NCBI GenBank assembly: GCA_964630265.1 | Contig: CAZVRW010000060.1 | Coordinates: forward strand, 1-20,861 | DNA: 20,861 bases | DNA from: CAZBWP01 sp964630265 | GTDB lineage: Bacteria > Pseudomonadota > Alphaproteobacteria > Rhodospirillales > Defluviicoccaceae | Direction of reading: 5' to 3' | Part shown: one piece after another, positions 13,302-20,706 of the stretch | How positions within the stretch are numbered: the first letter of the stretch is position 1 | Layout: each line of letters begins with the position of its first letter | Translations under genes and position numbers: made by a program | The notes under the pieces: generated by a model | Told to the model about the DNA's origin: nothing | What the model saw: only the letters and a program-made list of their open reading frames with translations | The model's database searches: none

Positions 13302-14159
13302 TCAGACGCGGCCGAACACCGCGCCCAGCCGCGCGCGCCAGACGCAGGACGCCCGTTCCAGGCTGGCCAACTGGACGCGTTCCTGCAGCGGATCGGTTTC
13401 GCGGAACCGGCGGATCAGTTTATGGCAGCGGCACAACACGATCGCCGTATGCAGGCGCAGCCCGCGATTGTCGAGGTTGGCGGGCAACGGGTCGGCGCGG
13501 GCGAGCAGCACGTCGACGCCGTCCAGCACCCGATCGAGCACCGCCCGCGTCTGCCCCTTCGCCGATGGTGCCCGCAGTTGCTCCACCGACACCATGGCGT
13601 CGTCCATGAACTGCATGGGGATGCACAGCCGGTTGAAGGCGAGCCGTTGATCGCGGCAGTCGCGCAGCTGCTTCAGGATGTGCAGGGCGGCGCACCCGGC
13701 ATCGCTCGCCGCGCCGCAGGTCTTCTCGTCCTCGCCGAACAGTTCGATCATGTGCCGGCCGATCGGCGCCGCGGCGGCATCGCAGTAGCGCATCAGATCG
13801 TCCCAGGTGTGGTGGGTGACGCCGGCCGCGTCGCCGCGCAGCGCGCCGATGATCCGCCGAACGTGCGCCGGCGAGACGCCGGATTCGACCAGGCTGGTGC
13901 GAAAGGTGCGTGAGATCGCCGCCGCCCGCTCCGACCACACCACGCAGATGCCCCCGTCGAGTGACGCGTCGAGCACTTCCAGCCGTGCCTGTTTTTCGGC
14001 GCGCGACAGGTGCGCGCTGTCGACCAGGCCCTCGGCCAGACGCAGGAACTGGCCGAGCGCTTTCACGTGCGGCCGGTACCGTTCCTCGAACAGCGTCGGC
14101 ATCAACGAAAAGTCCTCATCACCGCCGCTGCGGGCGGCGTCGCTGGGTGGTGGTGACAT
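13302..14159 (-). CDS. HpnC-like squalene/phytoene synthase family protein with altered aspartate motifs
   Basis: A 285-residue protein whose layout follows HpnC (the hopanoid-pathway hydroxysqualene synthase branch): DEDFSLMPTLFEERYRPHVKALGQF near the start, WDDLMRYCDAAAAPIGRHMIELFGE in the middle (residues 119-143), and ALHILKQLRDCRDQRLAFNRLCIP later. The two Mg-diphosphate motifs are changed: the first is E43-G-L-V-D47 where D-D-I-x-D is expected, and the second is D167-C-R-D170-Q171 where D-x-x-D/E-D is expected. It may be a paralogue with modified or lost activity. The usual partners hpnD and hpnE are not adjacent. It is divergent from the NDUFAF6-like gene with 51 bases between them. 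The 3' end lies in 33-bp repeats. The family is sure, the function is not. Confidence 0.85.
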   Translation of the reverse strand: MSPPPSDAARSGGDEDFSLMPTLFEERYRPHVKALGQFLRLAEGLVDSAHLSRAEKQARLEVLDASLDGGICVVWSERAAAISRTFRTSLVESGVSPAHVRRIIGALRGDAAGVTHHTWDDLMRYCDAAAAPIGRHMIELFGEDEKTCGAASDAGCAALHILKQLRDCRDQRLAFNRLCIPMQFMDDAMVSVEQLRAPSAKGQTRAVLDRVLDGVDVLLARADPLPANLDNRGLRLHTAIVLCRCHKLIRRFRETDPLQERVQLASLERASCVWRARLGAVFGRV

Positions 14160-14210
14160 TGCGTCTTGCCCTGCCGTGTCGATGGCATCTCCCTATATCT
14201 GACTGAGCGC

Positions 14211-15071
14211 ATGACAGATACCTCGACGATGGCTCAACTCTCCCCCTGTGCCGATCTGGTGCGACAATTCGACTACGATCGGTTCATGACGACGCTGTTC
14301 GCGCCGCCGCCCGAGCGCGAGGCGTTGTCGGCGCTCTATGGGTTCAATGTGGAGGTCGCGCGCGTGCGGGAGGTCGTCCGCGAGCCGCTGCTCGGCCACA
14401 TGCGCCTGCAATGGTGGCGGGAGGCGCTGGACGCGGTGTTCGCCGGTCGGCCGCCTCGGCATGCGGTGGCGGTGCCGCTGGCCGATGCCGTGCGCCGCTA
14501 CACTCTCGACCGGGCGCCGTTCGACGTGTTGATCGGCGCCCGCGCCGCCGACCTGGACGACGATCCGCCGGTGAGTGTCGATAGCCTGGAGCGTTATGCC
14601 GCGGACACGTCGGCGCCGCTGACCGGGCTGGCGCTGACGGTGCTCGGCGTCGACGGCGAGACGCCACGGGCGGTCGGCCGTGATCTCGCCGTCGCCTGGG
14701 CGTTGATCGGCTCCATCCGGGCGCTGCCGTTCCAGGCGCGCCGGGGCCGCTCGCTGTTGCCCGAGGATCTGTGTCGCGCCGCCGGTGTCGCGCCGGAGGA
14801 GCGCCTCTCGGCGCCGGCGCCGCCATCGGTCCGCCGCGTCATCGCCACCCTGGCCGAGCGGGCGGCGACGACGCTGGCCCGCGCCCGATCGGCCCGCGCC
14901 GAGGTGCCCCGGCGCGCGATCCCGGCGTTGCTGGTGGGCGCGATGGCGGACCTCTACCTGACCCGGTTGCGCGCCGCCGATCACGATCCCTACGATCGCC
15001 GCGTGCAGACCGTAGCCACCCCCTCGCGGCTGCTGCGGGTCGCCACCGCGGCCGCCCGCGGCCGGTATTGA
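14211..15071 (+). CDS. Squalene/phytoene synthase family protein, NDUFAF6-like
   Basis: A 286-residue protein of the branch that includes the human complex I assembly factor NDUFAF6. Signatures are YDRFMTTLFAPPPEREALSALYGFNVEVARVREVV, MRLQWWREALDAV and AWALIGSIRALPFQARRGRSLLP. As usual in this branch, the aspartate-rich catalytic motifs are absent, so synthase activity is unlikely. A role in respiratory complex I assembly is inferred from the eukaryotic homologue. The ATG at 14211 is chosen because it precedes the conserved core closely. An upstream ATG at 14166 in frame would add a stretch without family similarity. The last 55 bases with the stop recur beyond the assembly gap. Confidence 0.87.
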   Translation: MTDTSTMAQLSPCADLVRQFDYDRFMTTLFAPPPEREALSALYGFNVEVARVREVVREPLLGHMRLQWWREALDAVFAGRPPRHAVAVPLADAVRRYTLDRAPFDVLIGARAADLDDDPPVSVDSLERYAADTSAPLTGLALTVLGVDGETPRAVGRDLAVAWALIGSIRALPFQARRGRSLLPEDLCRAAGVAPEERLSAPAPPSVRRVIATLAERAATTLARARSARAEVPRRAIPALLVGAMADLYLTRLRAADHDPYDRRVQTVATPSRLLRVATAAARGRY

Positions 15072-15239
15072 AACCGCGGCCGCCNNNNNNNNNNNNNNNN
15101 NNNNNNNNNNNNNNNNNNNNNNNNNNNNNNNNNNNNNNNNNNNNNNNNNNNNNNNNNNNNNNNNNNNNNNNNNNNNNNNNNNNNCTGCTGCGGGTCGCCA
15201 CCGCGGCCGCCCGCGGCCGGTATTGAAACCGCGGCCGCC
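15030..15239 (+). repeat. 55-bp identical ends on both sides of an assembly gap
   Basis: Bases 15030-15084 are identical to 15185-15239 over 55 bases, with 100 N between. Both copies encode the last residues and stop of the NDUFAF6-like protein. The pattern fits an unmerged contig overlap. Confidence 0.92.
15085..15184. other. Assembly gap (100 N), probably an unmerged 55-bp overlap
   Basis: Exactly 100 N between two identical 55-base ends. Joining them leaves one stop codon and about 21 bases to the next gene. Confidence 0.99.
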
Positions 15240-15247
15240 TGCGGCCG
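15232..15247. terminator. Short GC hairpin between convergent genes
   Basis: CGGCC and GGCCG pair around GCCTGC, followed by TTATT on the plus strand. It lies between the stops of the NDUFAF6-like gene and the ankyrin gene. The stem is only five pairs, so this is tentative. Confidence 0.3.
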
Positions 15248-15928
15248 TTATTGATCCCCGCCGGCGCCCGCCGTCAGGACCCCGCCGAAGACCGGAACGG
15301 CGGGATCGAAGGGGTTGGGCTCGGTCTCGGGCCAGCGGAAGCGCTCCGCCCGCGCCGGATCGGGCGGCGGCATCGCCGCGACCGTCTCGGCCGCCGGCGA
15401 CGGGGCGGCGACCGCTGCGGCGGCGGGCGGTCGCGTTGCCGTCGGCGGCACGCGGCCGGGGTCCACCGCCGGCTGGCCGGGAACCGGGCCGCGCGCCGCC
15501 GTGCCCCGACCGGACGGCTGGAAGTTCCGCACCGACAACAGGAAGTGGGCGATCTGGTAGTGGCCCTTGTCGATGGCGATGTCGATCGGCGACAGGCCGA
15601 AGCGGTCGGTCGCGTCGATGTCGCCGCCGGCCGCCACCGCCGCCTGCACCGCGGCGAAGTCGTTGATGGCGACGGCGTTGAACAACTCTTCGGTCGCCGC
15701 GTTGACGATGTCGCCACCGCCGGGCGGCGGTCCCGGATCGATGATGTCACCCATCGGCGGCGCCGGCACCGTCCCCGGCGGCGGTGCGCCGGGCGGCGGC
15801 GGGCCGGGGGAGGGGCCGGAGGAGGGGCCGAACTGGGCGCCGGCCGGCCCGGTCGCGATCAGCACCGCGATGCCAACGCTCCAGGCGAGTCGGCGGGCGC
15901 GGGATCTTTGCTGACGGGCTCGTGACAT
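15248..15928 (-). CDS. Exported ankyrin-repeat protein with proline-rich regions
   Basis: A 226-residue protein with a basic n-region and hydrophobic core (MSRARQQRSRARRLAWSVGIAVLIATGPAGA) forming a signal peptide. A proline/glycine-rich stretch follows. Then come two ankyrin-type repeats, roughly residues 75-136 (EELFNAVAINDFAAVQAAVAAG, DATDRFGLSPIDIAIDKGHY, then QIAHFLL), and a long Ala/Pro-rich tail ending RFRWPETEPNPFDPAVPVF. It is likely a periplasmic protein-binding scaffold and its partner is unknown. The frame is open to 16078, but the ATG at 15928 has AAGG seven bases upstream and yields the signal peptide. It is divergent from the aldo/keto reductase. Confidence 0.8.
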   Translation of the reverse strand: MSRARQQRSRARRLAWSVGIAVLIATGPAGAQFGPSSGPSPGPPPPGAPPPGTVPAPPMGDIIDPGPPPGGGDIVNAATEELFNAVAINDFAAVQAAVAAGGDIDATDRFGLSPIDIAIDKGHYQIAHFLLSVRNFQPSGRGTAARGPVPGQPAVDPGRVPPTATRPPAAAAVAAPSPAAETVAAMPPPDPARAERFRWPETEPNPFDPAVPVFGGVLTAGAGGDQ

Positions 15929-16076
15929 GTCGCGCCTTTCGTCCGATGCAACCGGCGACAGCGAGAGCGGTGGAACGAGAGCGGTGGGCGCAGGCTGCGC
16001 CGCTCCGGGTACCGCCGCCGGTCGGAGCATGATAACGAGACACCGGTCGCGAGTCGATTTCTGGGGAACGGCAAGC

Positions 16077-17105
16077 ATGCTCTACCGTCGATTGGGCGCC
16101 AGCGGACTTTCGGTCTCGCCCCTCTGTCTCGGCACCATGACGTTCGGGGACCGCACCGGTCCCGACGAGGCGGCGCGCATCGTCGATGCGGCGGCGGCGG
16201 CGGGCGTCAATTTCATCGACACCGCCGACGTCTACAGCCGCGGCGAGTCCGAGCGGATTGTCGGCCGGCTGATCCGCCGCCGTCGGTCATGGTGGGTGCT
16301 CGCCACCAAGGTCGGCAACCCGATGGCGCCGCTCCGCGACGGGCCGAACATGCGGGGCGCCGGGCGGTGCTGGCTGAGCACGGAAGTCGATGCCAGCCTG
16401 CGCCGCTTGAACACCGACGTCATCGACATCTACTACCTGCACCGCGACGATTTCGACACGCCGCTGGCCGAGAGCGTCGGTGCGCTCGGCGATCTGATTC
16501 GCGCCGGCAAGATCCGCTACTGGGGCGTCAGCAATTTCCGCGGCTGGCGCATTGCGGAGATCGTGCACGTCGCCGACCGTCTCGGCGTGCCGCGGCCGAT
16601 CGTCTGTCAGCCGTACTACAACGCCATGAACCGCATGCCGGAGGTGGAGATCCTGCCGGCCTGCGCCCATCACGGCCTCGGCGTCGTTCCCTACAGCCCG
16701 CTCGCCCGCGGCGTCCTGACCGCCAAGTATGCATCGGATCGGCCGCCACCGGCCGACAGCCGCGCCGGGCGGCGCGACGTGCGGATGATGCAGACCGAAT
16801 ATCGGCCCGAGTCATTGGCGTGCGCGGAGCGGATCGTCGCGCATGCCCGCCGCCGCGGCATGGGGGCGGCGCAGTTCGCGGTGAACTGGATCCTCAACAA
16901 CGCGCTGGTGACGGCGGTGATCGCCGGCCCGCGCATGCTCGCGCAATGGGCGGATTATGTCCAAGCCTTGGATCATCCATTCGACGCCGACGACGAATCG
17001 CTGATCGATTCCCTCGTCGCACCCGGCCATCCGTCGACGCCGGGGTACACCGATCCGCTCTATCCGGTCGCCGGGCGTGTCCCGCGGTCGGCCGGGAAGG
17101 CATGA
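16077..17105 (+). CDS. Aldo/keto reductase
   Basis: A 342-residue cytoplasmic NADPH-dependent oxidoreductase of the AKR fold. The catalytic tetrad is D48, Y53 (FIDTADVY), K78 (LATKVG) and H122 (YYLHRDDFDTPL). The start MLYRRLGASGLSVSPLCLGTMTFG is characteristic of the YajO/potassium-channel-beta-like group. Cofactor-binding elements include GVSNFRGW, CQPYYNAMNR, VVPYSPLARGVLT and the C-terminal AVIAGPRMLAQW. Substrate is unknown. The frame is open upstream to 15927, overlapping the divergent ankyrin gene, so the ATG at 16077, which starts the conserved fold, is preferred. GGGGAA lies about ten bases upstream. Confidence 0.92.
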   Translation: MLYRRLGASGLSVSPLCLGTMTFGDRTGPDEAARIVDAAAAAGVNFIDTADVYSRGESERIVGRLIRRRRSWWVLATKVGNPMAPLRDGPNMRGAGRCWLSTEVDASLRRLNTDVIDIYYLHRDDFDTPLAESVGALGDLIRAGKIRYWGVSNFRGWRIAEIVHVADRLGVPRPIVCQPYYNAMNRMPEVEILPACAHHGLGVVPYSPLARGVLTAKYASDRPPPADSRAGRRDVRMMQTEYRPESLACAERIVAHARRRGMGAAQFAVNWILNNALVTAVIAGPRMLAQWADYVQALDHPFDADDESLIDSLVAPGHPSTPGYTDPLYPVAGRVPRSAGKA

Positions 17106-17235
17106 ACGACCGCCTCGTCCTCCGCAAAAAAACCACAGTCACCTGCCAGCGTGGCGATGGAAGCCTGTCGCCGGTTGCCCTCGCTGGGCGTTTCTGCCAT
17201 ACGGGACTCAACCCAACAGAGGAGAGTTGACGACG

Positions 17236-17772
17236 ATGCCGAAAGGAGAAAGCCGACGCATGGCGTTCGGGCTCACCCTGGCCATGGGCTTGGTCGCGTT
17301 CGCTGGGACGGAAAGCGCGGTTGCCGGGTGCGCGCAACCGCACGAGGAACGGGCGCTGAACGCGCGGATCTTGCAGACCGAGTTGATGGTCGCCGCCCTG
17401 CAGTGCCAGAACTCCGCCGCCTACAACGACTTCGTCATCAAGTTTCGCGAGCATCTGGTGTCGCAGAGCGAGTCGTTGCGCGGCATGTTCATTCGCCAAT
17501 ACGGCGCCAGCGCCAACAGCCATCTCAACGCTCTGGTGACGCGCCTCGCCAATCAGGCGTCGCAGCGCAGCATGGCGAAGCGGGCCGGCTTCTGCCAACA
17601 GGCCAATCTCTTATTCGCCGAAGCCCAGGCGGCCGACACGATGGAACTCGAACGCATCGCCGCGAAGACCGCCGCGGAGGCCGTCGGCCACGGCGTTCAG
17701 ACCTGTGGCGATCCCGGACCGATCGTCGGCTATGGGACGGCGTCGTCGCGGCCGACCACGACCGACCAATAA
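17236..17772 (+). CDS. Exported four-cysteine protein of unknown function
   Basis: A 178-residue protein beginning with a signal peptide (basic KGESRR, then MAFGLTLAMGLVAFAGTESAVA). The mature part has four cysteines (GCAQP, LQCQN, GFCQQ, QTCGD), which could form two disulphides in the periplasm, and long predicted helices (ALNARILQTELMVAAL, YNDFVIKFREHLVSQSESLRGMFIRQY). It ends in a low-complexity Ser/Thr tail. I do not recognise a named family. GAGGAG lies eleven bases before the ATG at 17236. A second ATG at 17260 has its own AAAGGAG, but it would lose the basic n-region. It is convergent with trmFO. Confidence 0.75.
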   Translation: MPKGESRRMAFGLTLAMGLVAFAGTESAVAGCAQPHEERALNARILQTELMVAALQCQNSAAYNDFVIKFREHLVSQSESLRGMFIRQYGASANSHLNALVTRLANQASQRSMAKRAGFCQQANLLFAEAQAADTMELERIAAKTAAEAVGHGVQTCGDPGPIVGYGTASSRPTTTDQ

Positions 17773-17798
17773 AGCCAAGCGATCCCCGCCACCGGTGG

Positions 17799-17819
17799 AG
17801 CGCCGCCTGACGCGGCGTT
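17799..17819. terminator. Hairpin between convergent genes
   Basis: AGCGCCGC (17799-17806) pairs with GCGGCGTT (17812-17819), one G-T wobble, around CTGAC. It lies between the exported four-cysteine gene and trmFO. No T-run, so a weak call. Confidence 0.38.
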
Positions 17820-17834
17820 CGCCGGGGCGGCGGG

Positions 17835-19205
17835 TCAGCCTGCGGTGCGCCAGCGCTCCAGGTCGGCGCGGGCTCGGGCGGCATAGGCGCGTTTGCGGTC
17901 GCCGCCCTTGAGCCGCCGTCCACCACCGCAGCCGTTTTCGGCGTCCCCGTCCGCGAACGGCGGAAACAGGCCGAAGTTCACGTTCATCGGCTGGAAGGTG
18001 CGGGCGTCCGCGCCGCCGGTGATGTGTGCCAGCAAGGCCCCGAGTGCCGTGGTCGTCGGCGGCGTCTCGACGGTGGCCCCGATCCGCTCCGCCGCGGTGA
18101 AGCGGCCGGCGAGCAGGCCGACCGCGGCGCTCTCCACGTAGCCCTCGCAACCGGTCAGCTGACCGGCGAGGCGGATCGTTGGCCGCGCCTTCAGGCGCAG
18201 CGTGGCGTCGAGGATCAGCGGGCTGTTGACGAAGGTGTTGCGGTGGATGCCGCCGAGCCGGGCGAACTCGGCGCCCTCCAGCCCCGGAATCATCCGCAGC
18301 ACCCGCGTCTGCTCGCCGTGCCGCAGCTTCGTCTGAAATCCGACCATGTTGTAGAGGGTGCCGAGGACGTTGTCCTGGCGCAGCTGCACGACGGCGTACG
18401 GGCGCCGCCCGCCGTCGTGCGGGTTGGCGAGGCCGACGGGCTTCATCGGCCCGAACGCCAGCGTGCGCCGGCCGCGTCGGGCCATCACTTCGATCGGCAG
18501 GCAGCCCTCGAAATAGGGGGTGTCCGCCTCCCACTCCCGGAACGCGACGGTATCGGCCGCCAGCAGCGCATCGATGAAGGCGTCGTACTCGGCCTCGGTC
18601 AGCGGGCAGTTGACGTAATCGGCGCCGTCGCCCTTGTCCCAGCGCGACTGCATCCAGGCCGTGCCGAAGTCGATGGAGTCGCGATGCACGATCGGCGCGA
18701 TGGCATCGAAGAAGGCCAGCGCGTCGGCGCCGCTCGCCTCGCGCAGTGCTGCGGCGAGCGGCGGCGACGTCAGCGGTCCGGTGGCAATGATCACCGATGG
18801 CCAATCCGGAGGCGGCAATCCGGCGATCTCCTCGCGGCGGATGGTGATCAGCGGCTCGGCCGTCAACATCGCCTCCACCGCCGCGCTGAATCCCGTCCGG
18901 TCGACCGCCAGCGCCGCGCCCGCGGGCACGCGATGGGCGTCCGCGCAGGTCAGGATCAGCGAGCCGAGGCGGCGCATCTCCTCGTGCAGCAGGCCGATGG
19001 CGCTGCTCTCGGCATCGTCCGAGCGGAAGGAGTTGGAGCAGACCAGTTCCGCCAGCGCCGCCGTTTGGTGGGCTGCGGTGGCCCTGACCGGCCGCATCTC
19101 GTGCAACACCACCGGCACACCGGCCGCGGCCAGTTGCCAAGCGGCCTCGCTGCCGGCGAGGCCGCCGCCGACGATGTGAACCGGTGATTCGGGCTGCGCG
19201 ATCAT
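17835..19205 (-). CDS. trmFO: Methylenetetrahydrofolate-tRNA-(uracil-5-)-methyltransferase TrmFO
   Basis: A 456-residue flavoenzyme that makes 5-methyluridine at tRNA position 54 with methylenetetrahydrofolate as carbon donor. The FAD-binding loop GGGLAGSEAAW begins near residue 13, and HEMRP and the conserved cysteine C56 in LVCSNSFRSD follow. Further family marks are FEGCLPIEVMARRG with the second conserved cysteine, FGPMKPVGL, and QPMNVNFGLFPP close to the C-terminus. The length is typical. The ATG at 19205 directly precedes the FAD motif. The frame runs on to 19328 without family similarity and no ribosome-binding site is obvious. It is divergent from the rhodanese-like gene, with 68 bases between them. 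Confidence 0.96.
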   Translation of the reverse strand: MIAQPESPVHIVGGGLAGSEAAWQLAAAGVPVVLHEMRPVRATAAHQTAALAELVCSNSFRSDDAESSAIGLLHEEMRRLGSLILTCADAHRVPAGAALAVDRTGFSAAVEAMLTAEPLITIRREEIAGLPPPDWPSVIIATGPLTSPPLAAALREASGADALAFFDAIAPIVHRDSIDFGTAWMQSRWDKGDGADYVNCPLTEAEYDAFIDALLAADTVAFREWEADTPYFEGCLPIEVMARRGRRTLAFGPMKPVGLANPHDGGRRPYAVVQLRQDNVLGTLYNMVGFQTKLRHGEQTRVLRMIPGLEGAEFARLGGIHRNTFVNSPLILDATLRLKARPTIRLAGQLTGCEGYVESAAVGLLAGRFTAAERIGATVETPPTTTALGALLAHITGGADARTFQPMNVNFGLFPPFADGDAENGCGGGRRLKGGDRKRAYAARARADLERWRTAG

Positions 19206-19273
19206 GCTAAGCGTGACGTAGCAGCAGCGCCGTCGTCCCGCAACGGCGGCCCGCACGGGAAACGGAGACCGGC

Positions 19274-19726
19274 ATGGAGAACGGCCTGGAGAGCGGCCTG
19301 GAAGTGGCCGACCGCACGTTCTGGGCATTGGTCCTTGTCCTGGGCGCCGTCGTCGCCCTGAAGTACCTGCCGCGCTATCAGGCGCGGGTGCCGTTCGTCG
19401 ATGCGGCGGAGTTGAAACGACACCTGGACGCCGGCGACGACGTCGTCGTCATCGATGCGCGCACGGCCGGCGAGTTCGCGGGCGCGCAGGGGCGCGTCCC
19501 CGGCGCCGTCAACGTGTCCGTGGGCGATCTCAAGGTGCGCCTGCTGCAGCGGGCCGACGATCTGGAGGCGTTCCGCGGCCAACAGATCTATGTCTATGAT
19601 CTGGGAGAACGGCGGGCCGCCGTGGCCGCCCGGGCGCTGCACGACGCCAAGTTCGTGCGTGTCAAGGTCATCAAGGGCGGCCTGCGGGCGTGGATCCGGC
19701 GCGGCTACCCCGTGGAGCGCGACTGA
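19274..19726 (+). CDS. Membrane-anchored rhodanese-like protein lacking the catalytic cysteine
   Basis: A 150-residue protein with one N-terminal membrane span (about residues 16-32, FWALVLVLGAVVALKYL) and a rhodanese domain. The domain shows VVVIDARTAGEFAGAQG then RVPGAVNV, and ends VKVIKGGLRAWIRRGYPVE. The active-site loop, normally YC-x-x-G-x-R, reads Y108-D109-L-G-E-R-R, so the sulphur-carrying cysteine is replaced by aspartate. It is therefore probably not a sulphurtransferase and may serve as a binding or scaffold domain at the membrane. GGAG seven bases before the ATG supports the start. lpxA-like follows on the same strand after 94 bases. Confidence 0.88.
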   Translation: MENGLESGLEVADRTFWALVLVLGAVVALKYLPRYQARVPFVDAAELKRHLDAGDDVVVIDARTAGEFAGAQGRVPGAVNVSVGDLKVRLLQRADDLEAFRGQQIYVYDLGERRAAVAARALHDAKFVRVKVIKGGLRAWIRRGYPVERD

Positions 19727-19820
19727 GGCGCGCCCCGTTGCAGATGCCCGTCGCAGTCCGCACAATGGCGCGGCACGACCCCCATATCCCCGTCTCCAGC
19801 CCTGCCGCGAGGCCCCGCCC

Positions 19821-20636
19821 ATGACCGACATCCACCCCTCCGCCGTTCTCGGTGCCCGCGTCAGCCTGGGCCGGGAGGTCCGCATCGGTCCAGGCGCGGT
19901 GATCGAGGACGACGTCACCATCGGCGATCGCACCGAGATCGGCCCGCACGCCGTGGTGGGGCGCCTGACCCGGCTCGGCGCCGACAACCGCATCGGCCTC
20001 GCGGCGCTGGTCGGCGGGACGCCGCAGATCGTCGGCTGGCAGGAGTGCGACAGCCGGCTCCGCGTTGGCGACGGCAACACCATCCGCGAATACGCCTCGA
20101 TCCATCGCGCCGGGACGAGCGGCGAGGAGACCGTCGTCGGCGATCGCTGCTATTTCATGGCCTCGTCGCACGTCGCCCACGATTGCCGCATCGGCAACGA
20201 GGTGATCCTGGTCAACGGCGCGCTGCTCGCCGGCCATGTGACGGTCGGCGACAACGCTTTCATCTCCGGCAATTGCGTGGTGCATCAGTTCGTCCGCATC
20301 GGCCGGCGGGTGATGATCCGCGGCATGACGGCGCTGGGCAAGGACGTGGTGCCGTTCGCGCTGGTCGATCAGTCGAACACCGTGCGCATGCTCAACAAGG
20401 TGGGGCTGCGGCGCGCCGGCCTGCCGCGCGAGACGCTGCGCGCACTCGACCACGCGTTCCGTGAGATCTTCCGCTCCGGCCGGCCCTTGTTCGAATCCCT
20501 GGCGCTGCTGGACGACGAGCCCCGTTGCCCCGAGGTGCAGGAGATGATCGACTTCATCCGCACCAGCGAGCGCGGCATCTGCCTCTGGTACTCAACCCAG
20601 GTCCGCCGCCTGGAAGGGGCGGGCGAAGACCAATAA
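19821..20636 (+). CDS. LpxA-like UDP-N-acetylglucosamine acyltransferase family protein (divergent)
   Basis: A 271-residue left-handed beta-helix acyltransferase with hexapeptide repeats through about residue 180 and a helical C-terminal domain. The catalytic histidine H120 (SSHVAHDCRIG) is present, as are H139 and H155, equivalent to E. coli LpxA H125, H144 and H160. However, the E. coli LpxA segment containing the substrate contacts D74 and K76 is replaced by PQIVGW, and the C-terminal NIEGLKRRG is NKVGLRRAG here, losing E200 and R205. The genes normally next to lpxA (lpxD, fabZ, lpxB) are absent. It may be a paralogue acting on another nucleotide sugar or acyl chain. The ATG at 19821 starts the fold directly. 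No clear ribosome-binding site. Confidence 0.85.
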   Translation: MTDIHPSAVLGARVSLGREVRIGPGAVIEDDVTIGDRTEIGPHAVVGRLTRLGADNRIGLAALVGGTPQIVGWQECDSRLRVGDGNTIREYASIHRAGTSGEETVVGDRCYFMASSHVAHDCRIGNEVILVNGALLAGHVTVGDNAFISGNCVVHQFVRIGRRVMIRGMTALGKDVVPFALVDQSNTVRMLNKVGLRRAGLPRETLRALDHAFREIFRSGRPLFESLALLDDEPRCPEVQEMIDFIRTSERGICLWYSTQVRRLEGAGEDQ

Positions 20637-20706
20637 AGCCTGATCCAAGCGGCGACCCCCGACGTCCACCTCCGCCCGCGGGTCCCTGCAAAAGGCGAGG
20701 CCCCCT

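Noticed and set aside
15927..16076. Upstream start of the aldo/keto reductase
   Set aside because: The extra 50 codons would overlap the start of the divergent ankyrin gene and have no family similarity.
17611..19140. A 509-codon minus-strand frame overlapping trmFO in another frame
   Set aside because: The composition is Arg/Ala-rich without family motifs. The true trmFO frame carries all conserved residues.
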